A stretch of DNA of 6,477 nt from assembly GCA_029880025.1 (NCBI GenBank), contig JAOUPE010000097.1:1-6477 (forward strand), in the 5' to 3' direction. Shown piece by piece: positions 1-6,477 of this stretch. Made by a program: the position numbers and the translations under genes. Numbering within the stretch: position 1 is the first letter of the stretch; each line of letters starts with the position of its first letter. This stretch comes from Caldifarciminota bacterium. Lineage in GTDB: Bacteria > Hydrothermota > Tepidihabitantia > Tepidihabitantales > JAOUPE01. The notes under the pieces were generated by a model that had not been told where the DNA came from, did no database searches, and was given only the letters and a program-made list of their open reading frames with translations.

Positions 1-381
1 ACATATCAACATCTTAAAACCAAAACCCATGAGACCACACGATTTCACAGATTAACACGAGAAAATCAGAAATTCTCTTGTGAAAATCTTGTGTTAATCT
101 CGTGGTTAAGATTTTTTCCCGTGTCCTTGGTGGTTAAATTTTGACTTTTGTTTGTTGACCCCAAAATGTCCCTTATTTTTTCTGTCCGCCAGTCGAATCG
201 ACCCTTCGCCCGAATCGGGCTCGGTAGTATATATTGTGTTCTCAGAGTTACAGGGGTTCTGTCATATGTCAAGACCTGACACCGAGTCTTTCTGGTTATG
301 GGTATGCTTAAGAGGGAATTTATCAAACTGTCGGCTATTGAAGTTGGATTTCAATAACCATTCTTGATTACAATATTATTC
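1..381. other. Gene-free flank with repeat-like sequence
   Basis: No convincing gene is visible. The open frames here on both strands lack a ribosome binding site and any recognisable domain, and part of their coding potential comes from repeat-like sequence. The stretch contains an inverted repeat near the left end (entered separately). It also has a small hairpin gcccg-aat-cgggc at 208-220 and an AT-rich hairpin at 336-356 (tattgaa, 7-base loop, ttcaata). Neither hairpin is followed by a T tract on either strand, so I do not call them terminators. Nothing else could be supported. Confidence 0.6.
49..100. repeat. Degenerate inverted repeat, intergenic
   Basis: The arms agattaacac (49-58) and gtgttaatct (91-100) are perfect 10-base inverted copies. 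The sequence between and around them is made of related phrases (cacgag, cacaag, tttcac/gtgaaa) on alternating strands. A second phrase, ccttggtggttaaa (125-138), follows. This composition resembles the short dispersed intergenic repeats common in metagenome-derived genomes. That resemblance is from memory and not tested; within the window it is single copy. Confidence 0.5.
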
Positions 382-420
382 CAAACAAAAACGTCCTGAA
401 CCTGATTCAGGTTCAGGACG
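382..420 (-). terminator. Intrinsic terminator after the 1317-residue gene
   Basis: Read on the minus strand, a near-perfect hairpin (arms 407-420 and 392-405, up to 14 complementary bases, turning on the single base 406, so realistically 12-13 pairs) begins about 20 bases after the TAG stop at 440-442. It is followed directly by TTTTTGTTTGG (391-381). A long stem plus a T tract is the classical rho-independent signal and closes transcription coming from the right. On the plus strand no T tract follows the stem, so it is expected to work in one direction. Confidence 0.9.
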
Positions 421-439
421 CCTCCTTGTTAGTAAATAG

Positions 440-3400
440 CTACTTCAATTGCACCATCTTTTTAGTAGCCTTGAAGTCTTCAGTCTGGAGACGGTAGAAA
501 TAAACACCTTGTGCAAGGTCCCTCTTCATATCATCTTTTCCATCCCATCTTAGCTGATAGTTATCAGGTTTCAGTTTATCATTAATTAGCGTTCGAACTC
601 TTTTCCCAGTAACATCATAGATAAATAGCGAGACTTTACATTCTTTTGGTAAGGCAAATGAGATTTTCGTTAAGTCTTTAAATGGATTCGGACAATTCTG
701 GTATAATGCAAATTGCTTTATATCGGTTCGGTTTCCTTGTCCTCCACCTCCGCCTGATGTATCCGAAAGGCTAACTTCAAAAATCTTCAAATCAGCCAGC
801 ACGGCATTAGAACCCAAGATTCTTTCGATTTCATTGCCTATCGCAAAGTCATTCTCATAGGTTTCTTTGGGCAAAACAACTTGAATCGTCTCAGGAATGC
901 TTGGTTCGTAGATAATCTCAGTGATATAGGTAGTATCAACGTAAAACTCTTCTTGCCAGCTACTTCCACCTTCTTTATAAACAACGGCTCTTAGGAGGTA
1001 ATTTGATTTCGGGTGAAGATAAGGGATATTGTAAATAAGCGAAGCATTACTATAATCACATGAGAATTCGCTATAGTCAATATAACCATCGCGCTGTTCG
1101 CAATACGGTGAAGGGACACTATCTCCAACCGAAACTGAAATATACGCGCCCATACCTTCAGGACCAGGTAAATGCTGATAGCGTTTGAATTTTACTTCAT
1201 AAAGTGTGTTGGGTGTGATTTCTTCAGTCCAAATCGCGTCAATCACAATTTCAGGCTCGATTGGAGTTGGGGGTTCAACCACGATATGAGGGTATTTGGA
1301 TGGATTCCCGGTCTCGCTCAGATTTACTATGTCACTTTGAATCCGGGCGAATATTTCGTAGTTTTCATCATCAATCTTTTCCTGGTACGCAACAACATCC
1401 GAGGTTGCCAAGACCGGATAGTCTGATTCCTGGTCAGGACTTTGACTGATGTTTTCAGGCAAGCCCCATACAGCATAAGGTAGATTTTTGGTTCTTCTAA
1501 AAATCTCACCAGGCTCTCCTTCTTTCCAGGCAGCATAGACATTCTCGCCGTAGGCTTCGACAAATGGATGTTGGGATGATTCGCCTGGACTATCTGAGAT
1601 ATTAGTCTTTTCTTGGATTTGGACACTTTGCCAGTTATCGTAAGTAATCTTATCGATGTTCGTTGTATACCAGATTTCATCTTCTTTCTGCCAGACAAGA
1701 TGTAGTAAATCAGCCGGTGTAACTGCTACTGCCGGGTCGCTTACCGGAAAGTCAGCATCTCCTTCGTCAATCAGGTAATGAGCAATATCAATCGTATCAA
1801 GAATACTCAGTTTGATACAGGAATAAGTGCTTGGATAAGGTCCTGGTGCAGGCATCTCAGGCATTTCATCGCCTTCGTATGTTGGATAAGTTATGTAAGC
1901 AAAAGCTGGTGGTTCAGGACTAACATCAGGTATAGTTCCCAAAGCAATTGCAGGTGGACCAGCCCAGTTGGTAGTGCCGTTTCCGTCATAGACTATTATT
2001 TCCTTCCAAGAATTTTTTGACGTTTCTATCTTACACAAAATATCGCCATCTTGCCAGTAAGCAATCCAAGCTAAACCATTCTGGTCAATTGCAATGCAAG
2101 GGAAGTAACCATTACCGAGTGCTTCACTGTACCAGTTTTTCCCATTATCTTGAGAATAACAATAGATAACATTGCCCTCAGTTTCATAAACCAAATGCAA
2201 TTCTTTGGTTTCATTAAACCGCGCCAGATGTCTGCCTTGATTAAAAGCGGTGGCGTAAGGCGAGGTAGCTTGAATAGCAGGTTTTGGAATATCAACCGTA
2301 GTGGAATTCGGTCCTTTATTACCAGAACGGTCTTCAGCGTAAACGCTAAAGCCCCAAACAGGCCAGCTGCAGTTGGCTTTACAAATAAAGTAATTGCGGG
2401 TTAGTATCGTCTTATGAATCGGACGAGTACCAGGACCGAAGTTGACACAAACCCAATAACCGCCCATATTCGGTTCTTCTGCCCGAGTGACTTCATCCCA
2501 CTTAAAAATAATCCAATCCAAAGTTGGATTGTAGGATACTGAAAATCCAGTTACTTGGGGAGGACCAACATTATCAATTGAAGCTCCTTCATTTGAAGTG
2601 CTGCATGTAGAAGTGGCATGATAATCATAGGACCACATCCAAAACTCATTCGGCACACGAGTGAAGTTCCATGTCGAATGTGGACGAGTATGATAAAACA
2701 TAGTTTCGTCCCATAATGCGCCTCGATACGGTTCTGCATCTCGCCAATAAGGTTCGACATAAATTTTCGTATCATCGAGTTCTTTGCAAATAAGATAATA
2801 CATAGGGGATGGACCATTCCAATCAAGGTTTACGTGATATCCGTGATCATTTGGGCGATCATTTACGGTCAAATTTGAAGGATCTTGCGGACGTTGATAG
2901 AAAGAAGCATCATATGCCTTAGCCATGTCGACATTATGGCTATAATAAATAGGATGCGGAAAAGCATCTCTTTCTTCGTGATACAAACAAGCACCATACC
3001 AATTTGTCACTGAATCAGAAGGCGTATAATTAATTTCTTTATCGCAAGTTCCATGCTGCTGAAGATTTGTTAAAAGATATCCTTCTGTAAAAAGAGCTCT
3101 ATACTTACTTGTCGTCAACATTTCTCCAGCTTCCTTGCAAGGGCTTTGGAAGATTTGCACTCTGAGTGTGTCTCGACTTGTGTTATTATGTATCCTCAAA
3201 CGTATTATTACATTATTTGAGGAACTTATTGCATCAACTACTGTAATTTCAAATTCCGGTGTGTCGTCCCATTTATACCAATACTGGTAATTTCGCTTTA
3301 GACGGCTTCCAAGAATTCTTGGTGTACCAATGGCTACGCACCATTCGTTATCCCATCCATCTTCGAGATAAGCGATGTCATTAAAATCGTACTTTGATGA

Positions 3401-4393
3401 TGAATATCCGAGATACTTCCATTTTCTTACACTCCCGGTTCCGACAAAAAGGTCGGGTTTAGTTCCATCCTGACGAGCGAGTGCTTTCCACCATTGATAA
3501 CGATCAATGCGTCTGTCCACATATTCTTTTCTCCAAGTTTCGCCGCCATCTGTCGTATAAACCATTAATCCATTTGAAGCGGCAAGATATACCTTTGCAT
3601 CGCTATTCCCTGGATAAATATCAAAGTAGACAAGGTTCTCTTGAGGTTGAATGAGTTCTCCTGGATACCAAATAGTCCAACTATTGCCTCCATCAATCGT
3701 CTTAGCAACTAATCCGGACTGGTCACTTGCAACCCAAGCAATCATATCACTAAAGGCATAAACTCCTCTTAACCAGCCAAAATGGGTATCGCCACTAGGT
3801 TTTGTTTTTACTTCCCAGTTGGCACCGCCATTTCCTGTCCAGAGCACATACCCATGTCCACATGAGACCCAGACATAGTTTTCATTTATCGCCTGAACTT
3901 TAAGAAAAGGAATACTTATTCCTTCAACTACCACAGGAAATTGGACCGACCAGTCTACGCCTCCGTTTGTCGTCTTATAGATTACACCCCTCCATTTATC
4001 AGTTCCGCCATTCACATAGCCAACAATCCAACCTATATCTTTGTTGGGGTAAGGAGCAAATGATATACTCATAAGATTATGGGCTGGGTCAAGCAGACTA
4101 TCATGCGGAGGGGTACCGACATAACGGTTTAAGCTTTTAACATTGGGATATCCGGGTCCGTCTTCACCTCGATAACGCAGCACCAACCCAGAATCTGCAA
4201 CCATCCAAAAACAAGCATAGTCGCCTTCTTGGTAAGCGAAGATGCCGTTTAGTGCTCTTCCATCAACAGGCGCATCAATAGATGCATCGCTAGCCAGTGT
4301 CCCATCGCTCTCATAACCTTCATCTTCTTGGGCGATTACACCGCCTACCCAGAGAAACAAGAAGATGGCAAGGATTGTTAAGAGGCTTTTCAT
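440..4393 (-). CDS. Large secreted multidomain protein: Asp-box (BNR/YCF48-like) propeller, FN3-like middle, second propeller, T9SS type A sorting domain
   Basis: This 1317-residue protein is probably exported by Sec and then secreted or anchored through a type IX (Por) system. A signal peptide covers residues 1-21 (MKSLLT, hydrophobic core, VIA|QE). An N-terminal propeller (about 46-365) carries four Asp-box motifs of the form T-x-D/N-G-G-x-x-W at 141-148, 186-193, 232-239 and 280-287, spaced 45-48 residues. Two fibronectin-III-like stretches (about 505-610 and 611-705) follow. A second repeat array (about 715-1070) has blade strands such as LHLVYETEGNVIY, AWIAYWQDGDILC and LHLVWQKEDEIWY, and an Asp-box-like SQDNGKNW at 747-754. 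After a glycine linker (1214-1218), residues 1228-1317 form the sorting domain: YQNCPNPF, IYDVTGKRV, YQLRWDG, GVYFYRL and KKMVQLK. The ATG has an ideal ribosome binding site and a terminator follows the stop. Nineteen cysteines may form disulfides after export (inference). No catalytic site was recognised; its ligand is unknown. Confidence 0.93.
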   Translation of the reverse strand: MKSLLTILAIFLFLWVGGVIAQEDEGYESDGTLASDASIDAPVDGRALNGIFAYQEGDYACFWMVADSGLVLRYRGEDGPGYPNVKSLNRYVGTPPHDSLLDPAHNLMSISFAPYPNKDIGWIVGYVNGGTDKWRGVIYKTTNGGVDWSVQFPVVVEGISIPFLKVQAINENYVWVSCGHGYVLWTGNGGANWEVKTKPSGDTHFGWLRGVYAFSDMIAWVASDQSGLVAKTIDGGNSWTIWYPGELIQPQENLVYFDIYPGNSDAKVYLAASNGLMVYTTDGGETWRKEYVDRRIDRYQWWKALARQDGTKPDLFVGTGSVRKWKYLGYSSSKYDFNDIAYLEDGWDNEWCVAIGTPRILGSRLKRNYQYWYKWDDTPEFEITVVDAISSSNNVIIRLRIHNNTSRDTLRVQIFQSPCKEAGEMLTTSKYRALFTEGYLLTNLQQHGTCDKEINYTPSDSVTNWYGACLYHEERDAFPHPIYYSHNVDMAKAYDASFYQRPQDPSNLTVNDRPNDHGYHVNLDWNGPSPMYYLICKELDDTKIYVEPYWRDAEPYRGALWDETMFYHTRPHSTWNFTRVPNEFWMWSYDYHATSTCSTSNEGASIDNVGPPQVTGFSVSYNPTLDWIIFKWDEVTRAEEPNMGGYWVCVNFGPGTRPIHKTILTRNYFICKANCSWPVWGFSVYAEDRSGNKGPNSTTVDIPKPAIQATSPYATAFNQGRHLARFNETKELHLVYETEGNVIYCYSQDNGKNWYSEALGNGYFPCIAIDQNGLAWIAYWQDGDILCKIETSKNSWKEIIVYDGNGTTNWAGPPAIALGTIPDVSPEPPAFAYITYPTYEGDEMPEMPAPGPYPSTYSCIKLSILDTIDIAHYLIDEGDADFPVSDPAVAVTPADLLHLVWQKEDEIWYTTNIDKITYDNWQSVQIQEKTNISDSPGESSQHPFVEAYGENVYAAWKEGEPGEIFRRTKNLPYAVWGLPENISQSPDQESDYPVLATSDVVAYQEKIDDENYEIFARIQSDIVNLSETGNPSKYPHIVVEPPTPIEPEIVIDAIWTEEITPNTLYEVKFKRYQHLPGPEGMGAYISVSVGDSVPSPYCEQRDGYIDYSEFSCDYSNASLIYNIPYLHPKSNYLLRAVVYKEGGSSWQEEFYVDTTYITEIIYEPSIPETIQVVLPKETYENDFAIGNEIERILGSNAVLADLKIFEVSLSDTSGGGGGQGNRTDIKQFALYQNCPNPFKDLTKISFALPKECKVSLFIYDVTGKRVRTLINDKLKPDNYQLRWDGKDDMKRDLAQGVYFYRLQTEDFKATKKMVQLK

Positions 4394-4397
4394 AATT

Positions 4398-4404
4398 CAC
4401 CTCC
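4398..4404 (-). promoter_or_regulatory. Ribosome binding site of the 1317-residue gene
   Basis: The minus strand reads GGAGGTG followed by AATT and then the ATG at 4393-4391. This is a near-complete anti-16S match at normal distance. It confirms the start, which also puts a proper signal peptide at the N-terminus. No convincing -35/-10 pair is visible just upstream; the TATAAA near 4429 has no good partner. Confidence 0.85.
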
Positions 4405-4468
4405 ATTATTGATTCTAAGACTTTTTATAACTGCTGAAGAATCCAATCTAAGTCTCATAAAGACTGAA

Positions 4469-4534
4469 TCCTTCTGGAACCAAATAACTCATTACACTCA
4501 GAGGCATAGCCTTTTGCCTTTGGTTCCGTAAGGA
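4469..4534. repeat. Inverted-repeat element A in the intergenic spacer
   Basis: The arms 4469-4484 (tccttctggaaccaaa) and 4519-4534 (tttggttccgtaagga) are complementary at 14 of 16 positions, including nine uninterrupted pairs. The 34-base middle holds a small aggc-ata-gcct hairpin. No T tract follows on either strand, so this is not an ordinary terminator. It lies between the ribosome binding site of the large gene and a second palindromic element, within the transcribed spacer if the two genes share a transcript. The nature of the element is unknown; an intergenic repeat or non-autonomous mobile unit fits. Confidence 0.7.
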
Positions 4535-4549
4535 CAAAAGACGGATTAG

Positions 4550-4656
4550 CCCTGTTAGAAATTTCCAAAACAGCAATACTTCTGCTTGGGGTAGGGTCTT
4601 TAAAACTCTTGTGAACTGCGGAACTGAAGTCCCTACTCCAAAAATTTCTAACAGGG
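4550..4656. repeat. Inverted-repeat element B: 107-base palindromic unit with nested stems
   Basis: The ends are a perfect 15-base inverted repeat: ccctgttagaaattt (4550-4564) and aaatttctaacaggg (4642-4656). A second pair, 4587-4600 (tggggtagggtctt) and 4627-4640 (aagtccctactcca), matches at 12 of 14 positions. The element can therefore fold into an outer stem, a 22-base one-sided bulge and an inner stem capped by a 26-base loop. Sharp termini and a compact fold suggest a REP/MITE-like unit or a structured RNA. No transposase and no obvious target-site duplication is visible. It is single copy here, so mobility is inferred from its shape only. Confidence 0.78.
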
Positions 4657-4678
4657 TAAACCTCTGACGATTGACCTG

Positions 4679-4693
4679 TCCGCCTTAGGCGGA
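4679..4693. repeat. Small GC-rich hairpin
   Basis: tccgcc-tta-ggcgga forms a perfect 6-pair stem with a 3-base loop, GC-rich against an AT-rich background. It lies between element B and the end of the FG-GAP gene. No T tract follows on the minus strand, so termination of the upstream gene here is not supported. A weaker imperfect hairpin lies next to it at about 4709-4733 (cggattttgat against atcaatccg). Confidence 0.55.
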
Positions 4694-4753
4694 TAGGATG
4701 CATAATCCCGGATTTTGATTTAACATCAATCCGAGTTCCAAGTCTTTCCAATT

Positions 4754-6477
4754 TCATTTTATCACTGTAATTTTTCTTATTTGTCTTAATTCCACATTCC
4801 GCATTCCGCTTTCCGCATTTATTGTAACCTCAATAAAATAAATACCATTCGCCACTTTCCTTTGATTATTATCTCGTAAATCCCATTTCATTTCAAATTG
4901 CCCTGACTTGGGTGTTTTATCAACATCAAGTACTTTTACTATTTTACCAGCTATATCATAAATTCTTATTTCCTTTACGAACCACGGACAACGTACACGA
5001 ACCACGGATTTTGCAGGATTAGGTTTCATTTCCAGCGGTATGCGATTAGCGGTGAACGGTAAGCGATTTTCCTCAATCCCCTGTCCTGTATATTTACAAA
5101 CCCACACCCTTTTGGGTGTATGATTTGAAGCGTAGTTTGAGACCATAATTTCATCCCTACCATCGCCATCAACATCACCTGCTGAAGCAACCATCCAACC
5201 AATTCCATCATCGTATTGTATTCCTCTTAGCCAGGCGTCAGGAATTGTGTCTAAAGAAGCCCCACCAAGCCAGATATACGATGTTCCTTTACTGTTGTAC
5301 TCTACCGGCCCACCTGAAATTATCTCACCATCAAAATTATTCGTCAAGTCACCGGCAGAGCTAATGCTCATACCTAATGTGCTCGCATCGGTTCTGCCAA
5401 TCATCCAAACATCTGGGATGCTATCCATCGGATTACCACCGAAAAGGACGTATATCTTCCCTGGATTGTAACCCTGAGGATTAGTAGGTCCCCAAAGAGG
5501 TGTACTGGTTATTGCATGGTCAAAAGCCTGAAGATTATTAGTAAAATCAACCCCAAATTGCCCGATTGATTGACCTTGTTCTTCCCCCGACATGGCTATA
5601 TCATAAATTGTGTCCATAGGGTTACCGCCCAAATATATGTATATTCTACCCCGATCCCAATCGTAATTCATTGCGCCAATAATGACATCGGAAAACCCGT
5701 CATTATTAACATCACCCGAACCTGATACCGTTCTGCCAAAGGCTTCATGGTCATTGTTATGCCCACCATTCAGAATCACATCCGGAATTGTATCAAAATT
5801 GGGTCCACCATAATAGATATAAACCCTTCCCATTAGGAACCCACCTGGCATTGGAGCGGCGCCATAAGCCCCAACAATCAAATCTTTATAACTATCACCA
5901 TTCACATCACCCGAACCAACTGCACAACCGAAAAAGCCGTCCTGTGGTCTCCTACCAGGCTTAACAATATCTGGAATCGTATCAATCGGATTTCCCCCAA
6001 AAAATATTGCAATTCCACCAAAGCCTTCGTTCGCCTGCTCTTCGCCCATAATTATATCATCAAAATTATCACCATTTAAATCTGCACAATGGACTCTTGT
6101 CGGTGTGCTGCCTTTAACAAAAGCACTCTTAAATACAACATCTGGAACAGTATCGCCAATTCCATTTCCATAATAAAGATATGCTCTTCCACGATATGGG
6201 GTTGTTCCACCGGATTCTACAAAAGTATCAGCCGAAACGATTATATCAGGATGACCATCATTATCCACATCACCACTTGCTAAATTATAACCAAATGCAA
6301 ATAGAACTGGGTTACCAGGAATTGTCCAAATTATCTCCAAATTATGCGTTTCTTGGGCAAATCCGGTTAGAAATACCAGAAAGATAATAATTGAAATGAC
6401 ACCTTTTGATACTTTACTTTTGTGATTTATAATTTGTAACAGAGCAAAGAAAAAAGTGGCAAAAATAAAAAAGATTA
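4754..6477 (-). CDS. FG-GAP repeat (integrin-alpha-like) beta-propeller protein with C-terminal T9SS-type sorting domain, 5' end not resolved
   Basis: Residues here count from the TTG codon at 6340. Seven blade-like units occur at about 14-37, 83-100, 136-158, 201-223, 262-280, 322-344 and 380-402. Five keep the calcium loop DxDxDGxxD or close to it (DVDNDGHPD, DLNGDNFDD, DVNGDSYKD, DVNNDGFSD, DVDGDGRDE); units five and six are degenerate. Six blades also carry a GGNPxDTIPD-like turn. Residues 436-528 form a FlgD-Ig-like sorting domain (KPNPAKS, IRIYDIAGKIVKVL, FEMKWDLRD, NGIYFIEV, ITVIK). The TTG is unlikely to be the true start. The same frame continues upstream through KSKVSKG, a hydrophobic run and GFA|QE (6421-6350), a clear signal peptide, and stays open to the window edge with no ATG, GTG or TTG. 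I therefore extend it to the edge as partial at the 5' end. The stop is TGA at 4756-4754. Expected to be exported and surface-displayed; ligand unknown. Confidence 0.85.
   Translation of the reverse strand, partial: IFFIFATFFFALLQIINHKSKVSKGVISIIIFLVFLTGFAQETHNLEIIWTIPGNPVLFAFGYNLASGDVDNDGHPDIIVSADTFVESGGTTPYRGRAYLYYGNGIGDTVPDVVFKSAFVKGSTPTRVHCADLNGDNFDDIIMGEEQANEGFGGIAIFFGGNPIDTIPDIVKPGRRPQDGFFGCAVGSGDVNGDSYKDLIVGAYGAAPMPGGFLMGRVYIYYGGPNFDTIPDVILNGGHNNDHEAFGRTVSGSGDVNNDGFSDVIIGAMNYDWDRGRIYIYLGGNPMDTIYDIAMSGEEQGQSIGQFGVDFTNNLQAFDHAITSTPLWGPTNPQGYNPGKIYVLFGGNPMDSIPDVWMIGRTDASTLGMSISSAGDLTNNFDGEIISGGPVEYNSKGTSYIWLGGASLDTIPDAWLRGIQYDDGIGWMVASAGDVDGDGRDEIMVSNYASNHTPKRVWVCKYTGQGIEENRLPFTANRIPLEMKPNPAKSVVRVRCPWFVKEIRIYDIAGKIVKVLDVDKTPKSGQFEMKWDLRDNNQRKVANGIYFIEVTINAESGMRNVELRQIRKITVIK
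4790..4817. repeat. Heptanucleotide tandem repeat inside the sorting domain
   Basis: Four consecutive 7-base units on the plus strand: ttccaca, ttccgca, ttccgct and ttccgca. They lie inside the FG-GAP gene, encoding roughly NAESGMRNVE between the last two strands of its sorting domain. Because 7 is not a multiple of 3, successive units are read in different frames, so the peptide is not repetitive although the DNA is. Confidence 0.8.
4977..5011. repeat. Short direct repeat within the FG-GAP gene
   Basis: acgaaccacgga occurs twice (4977-4988 and 4997-5008), 20 bases apart. The block can be read as units of about 7 bases, each starting with CG: cgaacca, cggacaa, cgtaca (one base short), cgaacca and cggattt. 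It encodes the SVVRVRCPWFVKE stretch of the sorting domain. Confidence 0.65.
5036..5070. repeat. Degenerate heptanucleotide tandem repeat at the propeller/sorting-domain linker
   Basis: Five adjoining 7-base units, cggtatg, cgattag, cggtgaa, cggtaag and cgatttt, run through the linker (about ENRLPFTANRIPL) joining the last propeller blade to the sorting domain. The match is imperfect, with CG at the start of every unit and A or T dominating the remainder. Confidence 0.6.

Noticed and set aside
230..285. Minus-strand TTGACA (near 271) as a promoter
   Set aside because: The nearest good -10-like hexamer (TATACT) is about 35 bases away, far from the usual 16-18, and no gene lies downstream in the window.
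66..326. 86-codon minus-strand frame
   Set aside because: It runs across the left-edge repeat phrases, lies beyond the terminator, has no ribosome binding site and no recognisable domain.
152..367. 71-codon plus-strand frame
   Set aside because: It overlaps the opposite-strand frame, lacks a ribosome binding site and has a composition not resembling a protein; no family recognised.
1172..2826. Several frames of 62-123 codons on both strands inside the 1317-residue gene
   Set aside because: All are shadows in other frames of a gene with clear domains along its whole length.
4550..4656. Element B as a terminator for the FG-GAP gene
   Set aside because: No T tract follows the stem on either strand, and the stem is broken by a large one-sided bulge.
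4455..4757. 100-codon minus-strand frame whose ATG overlaps the TGA of the FG-GAP gene (ATGA)
   Set aside because: The overlap looks like translational coupling, but the frame runs through elements A and B and the small hairpin, has no ribosome binding site or domain, and its peptide (for example GYASECNELFGSRRIQ) is just translated repeat DNA.
4790..5070. CRISPR-like array
   Set aside because: Units are about 7 bases, adjacent without spacers, and lie inside a coding sequence.
5026..6387. Short frames on both strands inside the FG-GAP gene
   Set aside because: Shadows of the FG-GAP coding frame, none with a ribosome binding site or domain.

Overview
The window is AT-rich bacterial DNA carrying two long genes, both on the minus strand. 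Each encodes a secreted, repeat-rich protein that ends in a sorting domain of the Por/type IX secretion (T9SS type A, FlgD-Ig-like) kind. That domain, the style of the propeller repeats and the repeat-filled spacers suggest an uncultured member of the FCB-type bacteria or a related candidate phylum (Cloacimonadota or WOR-3/Stahlbacteria are plausible). No rRNA, tRNA or housekeeping gene is present to fix the taxon, so this is inference. Layout, in the direction of transcription (right to left): the right edge to 4754 holds an FG-GAP (integrin-alpha-like) beta-propeller protein. Its signal peptide is readable upstream of the first usual start codon, and its frame is open to the window edge. A 360-base spacer (4394-4753) has no convincing gene but holds two separate long inverted-repeat elements and a small hairpin. 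Then comes a 1317-residue protein (440-4393) with a strong ribosome binding site and a signal peptide. It has an N-terminal Asp-box/YCF48-like propeller, a middle part with fibronectin-III-like segments, a second propeller-like repeat array, a glycine linker and the sorting domain. It is followed at once by a clear intrinsic terminator (382-420). The leftmost 381 bases contain no supportable gene, only a degenerate inverted repeat and small hairpins. Functionally, both proteins should cross the inner membrane by Sec and then be handled at the outer membrane by a type IX-like machine, none of whose components is encoded here. The sequence gives no enzymatic active site for either; adhesion, surface display or extracellular binding are the natural guesses. 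I found no complete new system. The best leads are short tandem repeats, mostly of 7 bases, packed into the coding sequence around the FG-GAP protein's sorting domain, the two stacked palindromic elements in the spacer, and the missing canonical start of the FG-GAP gene.
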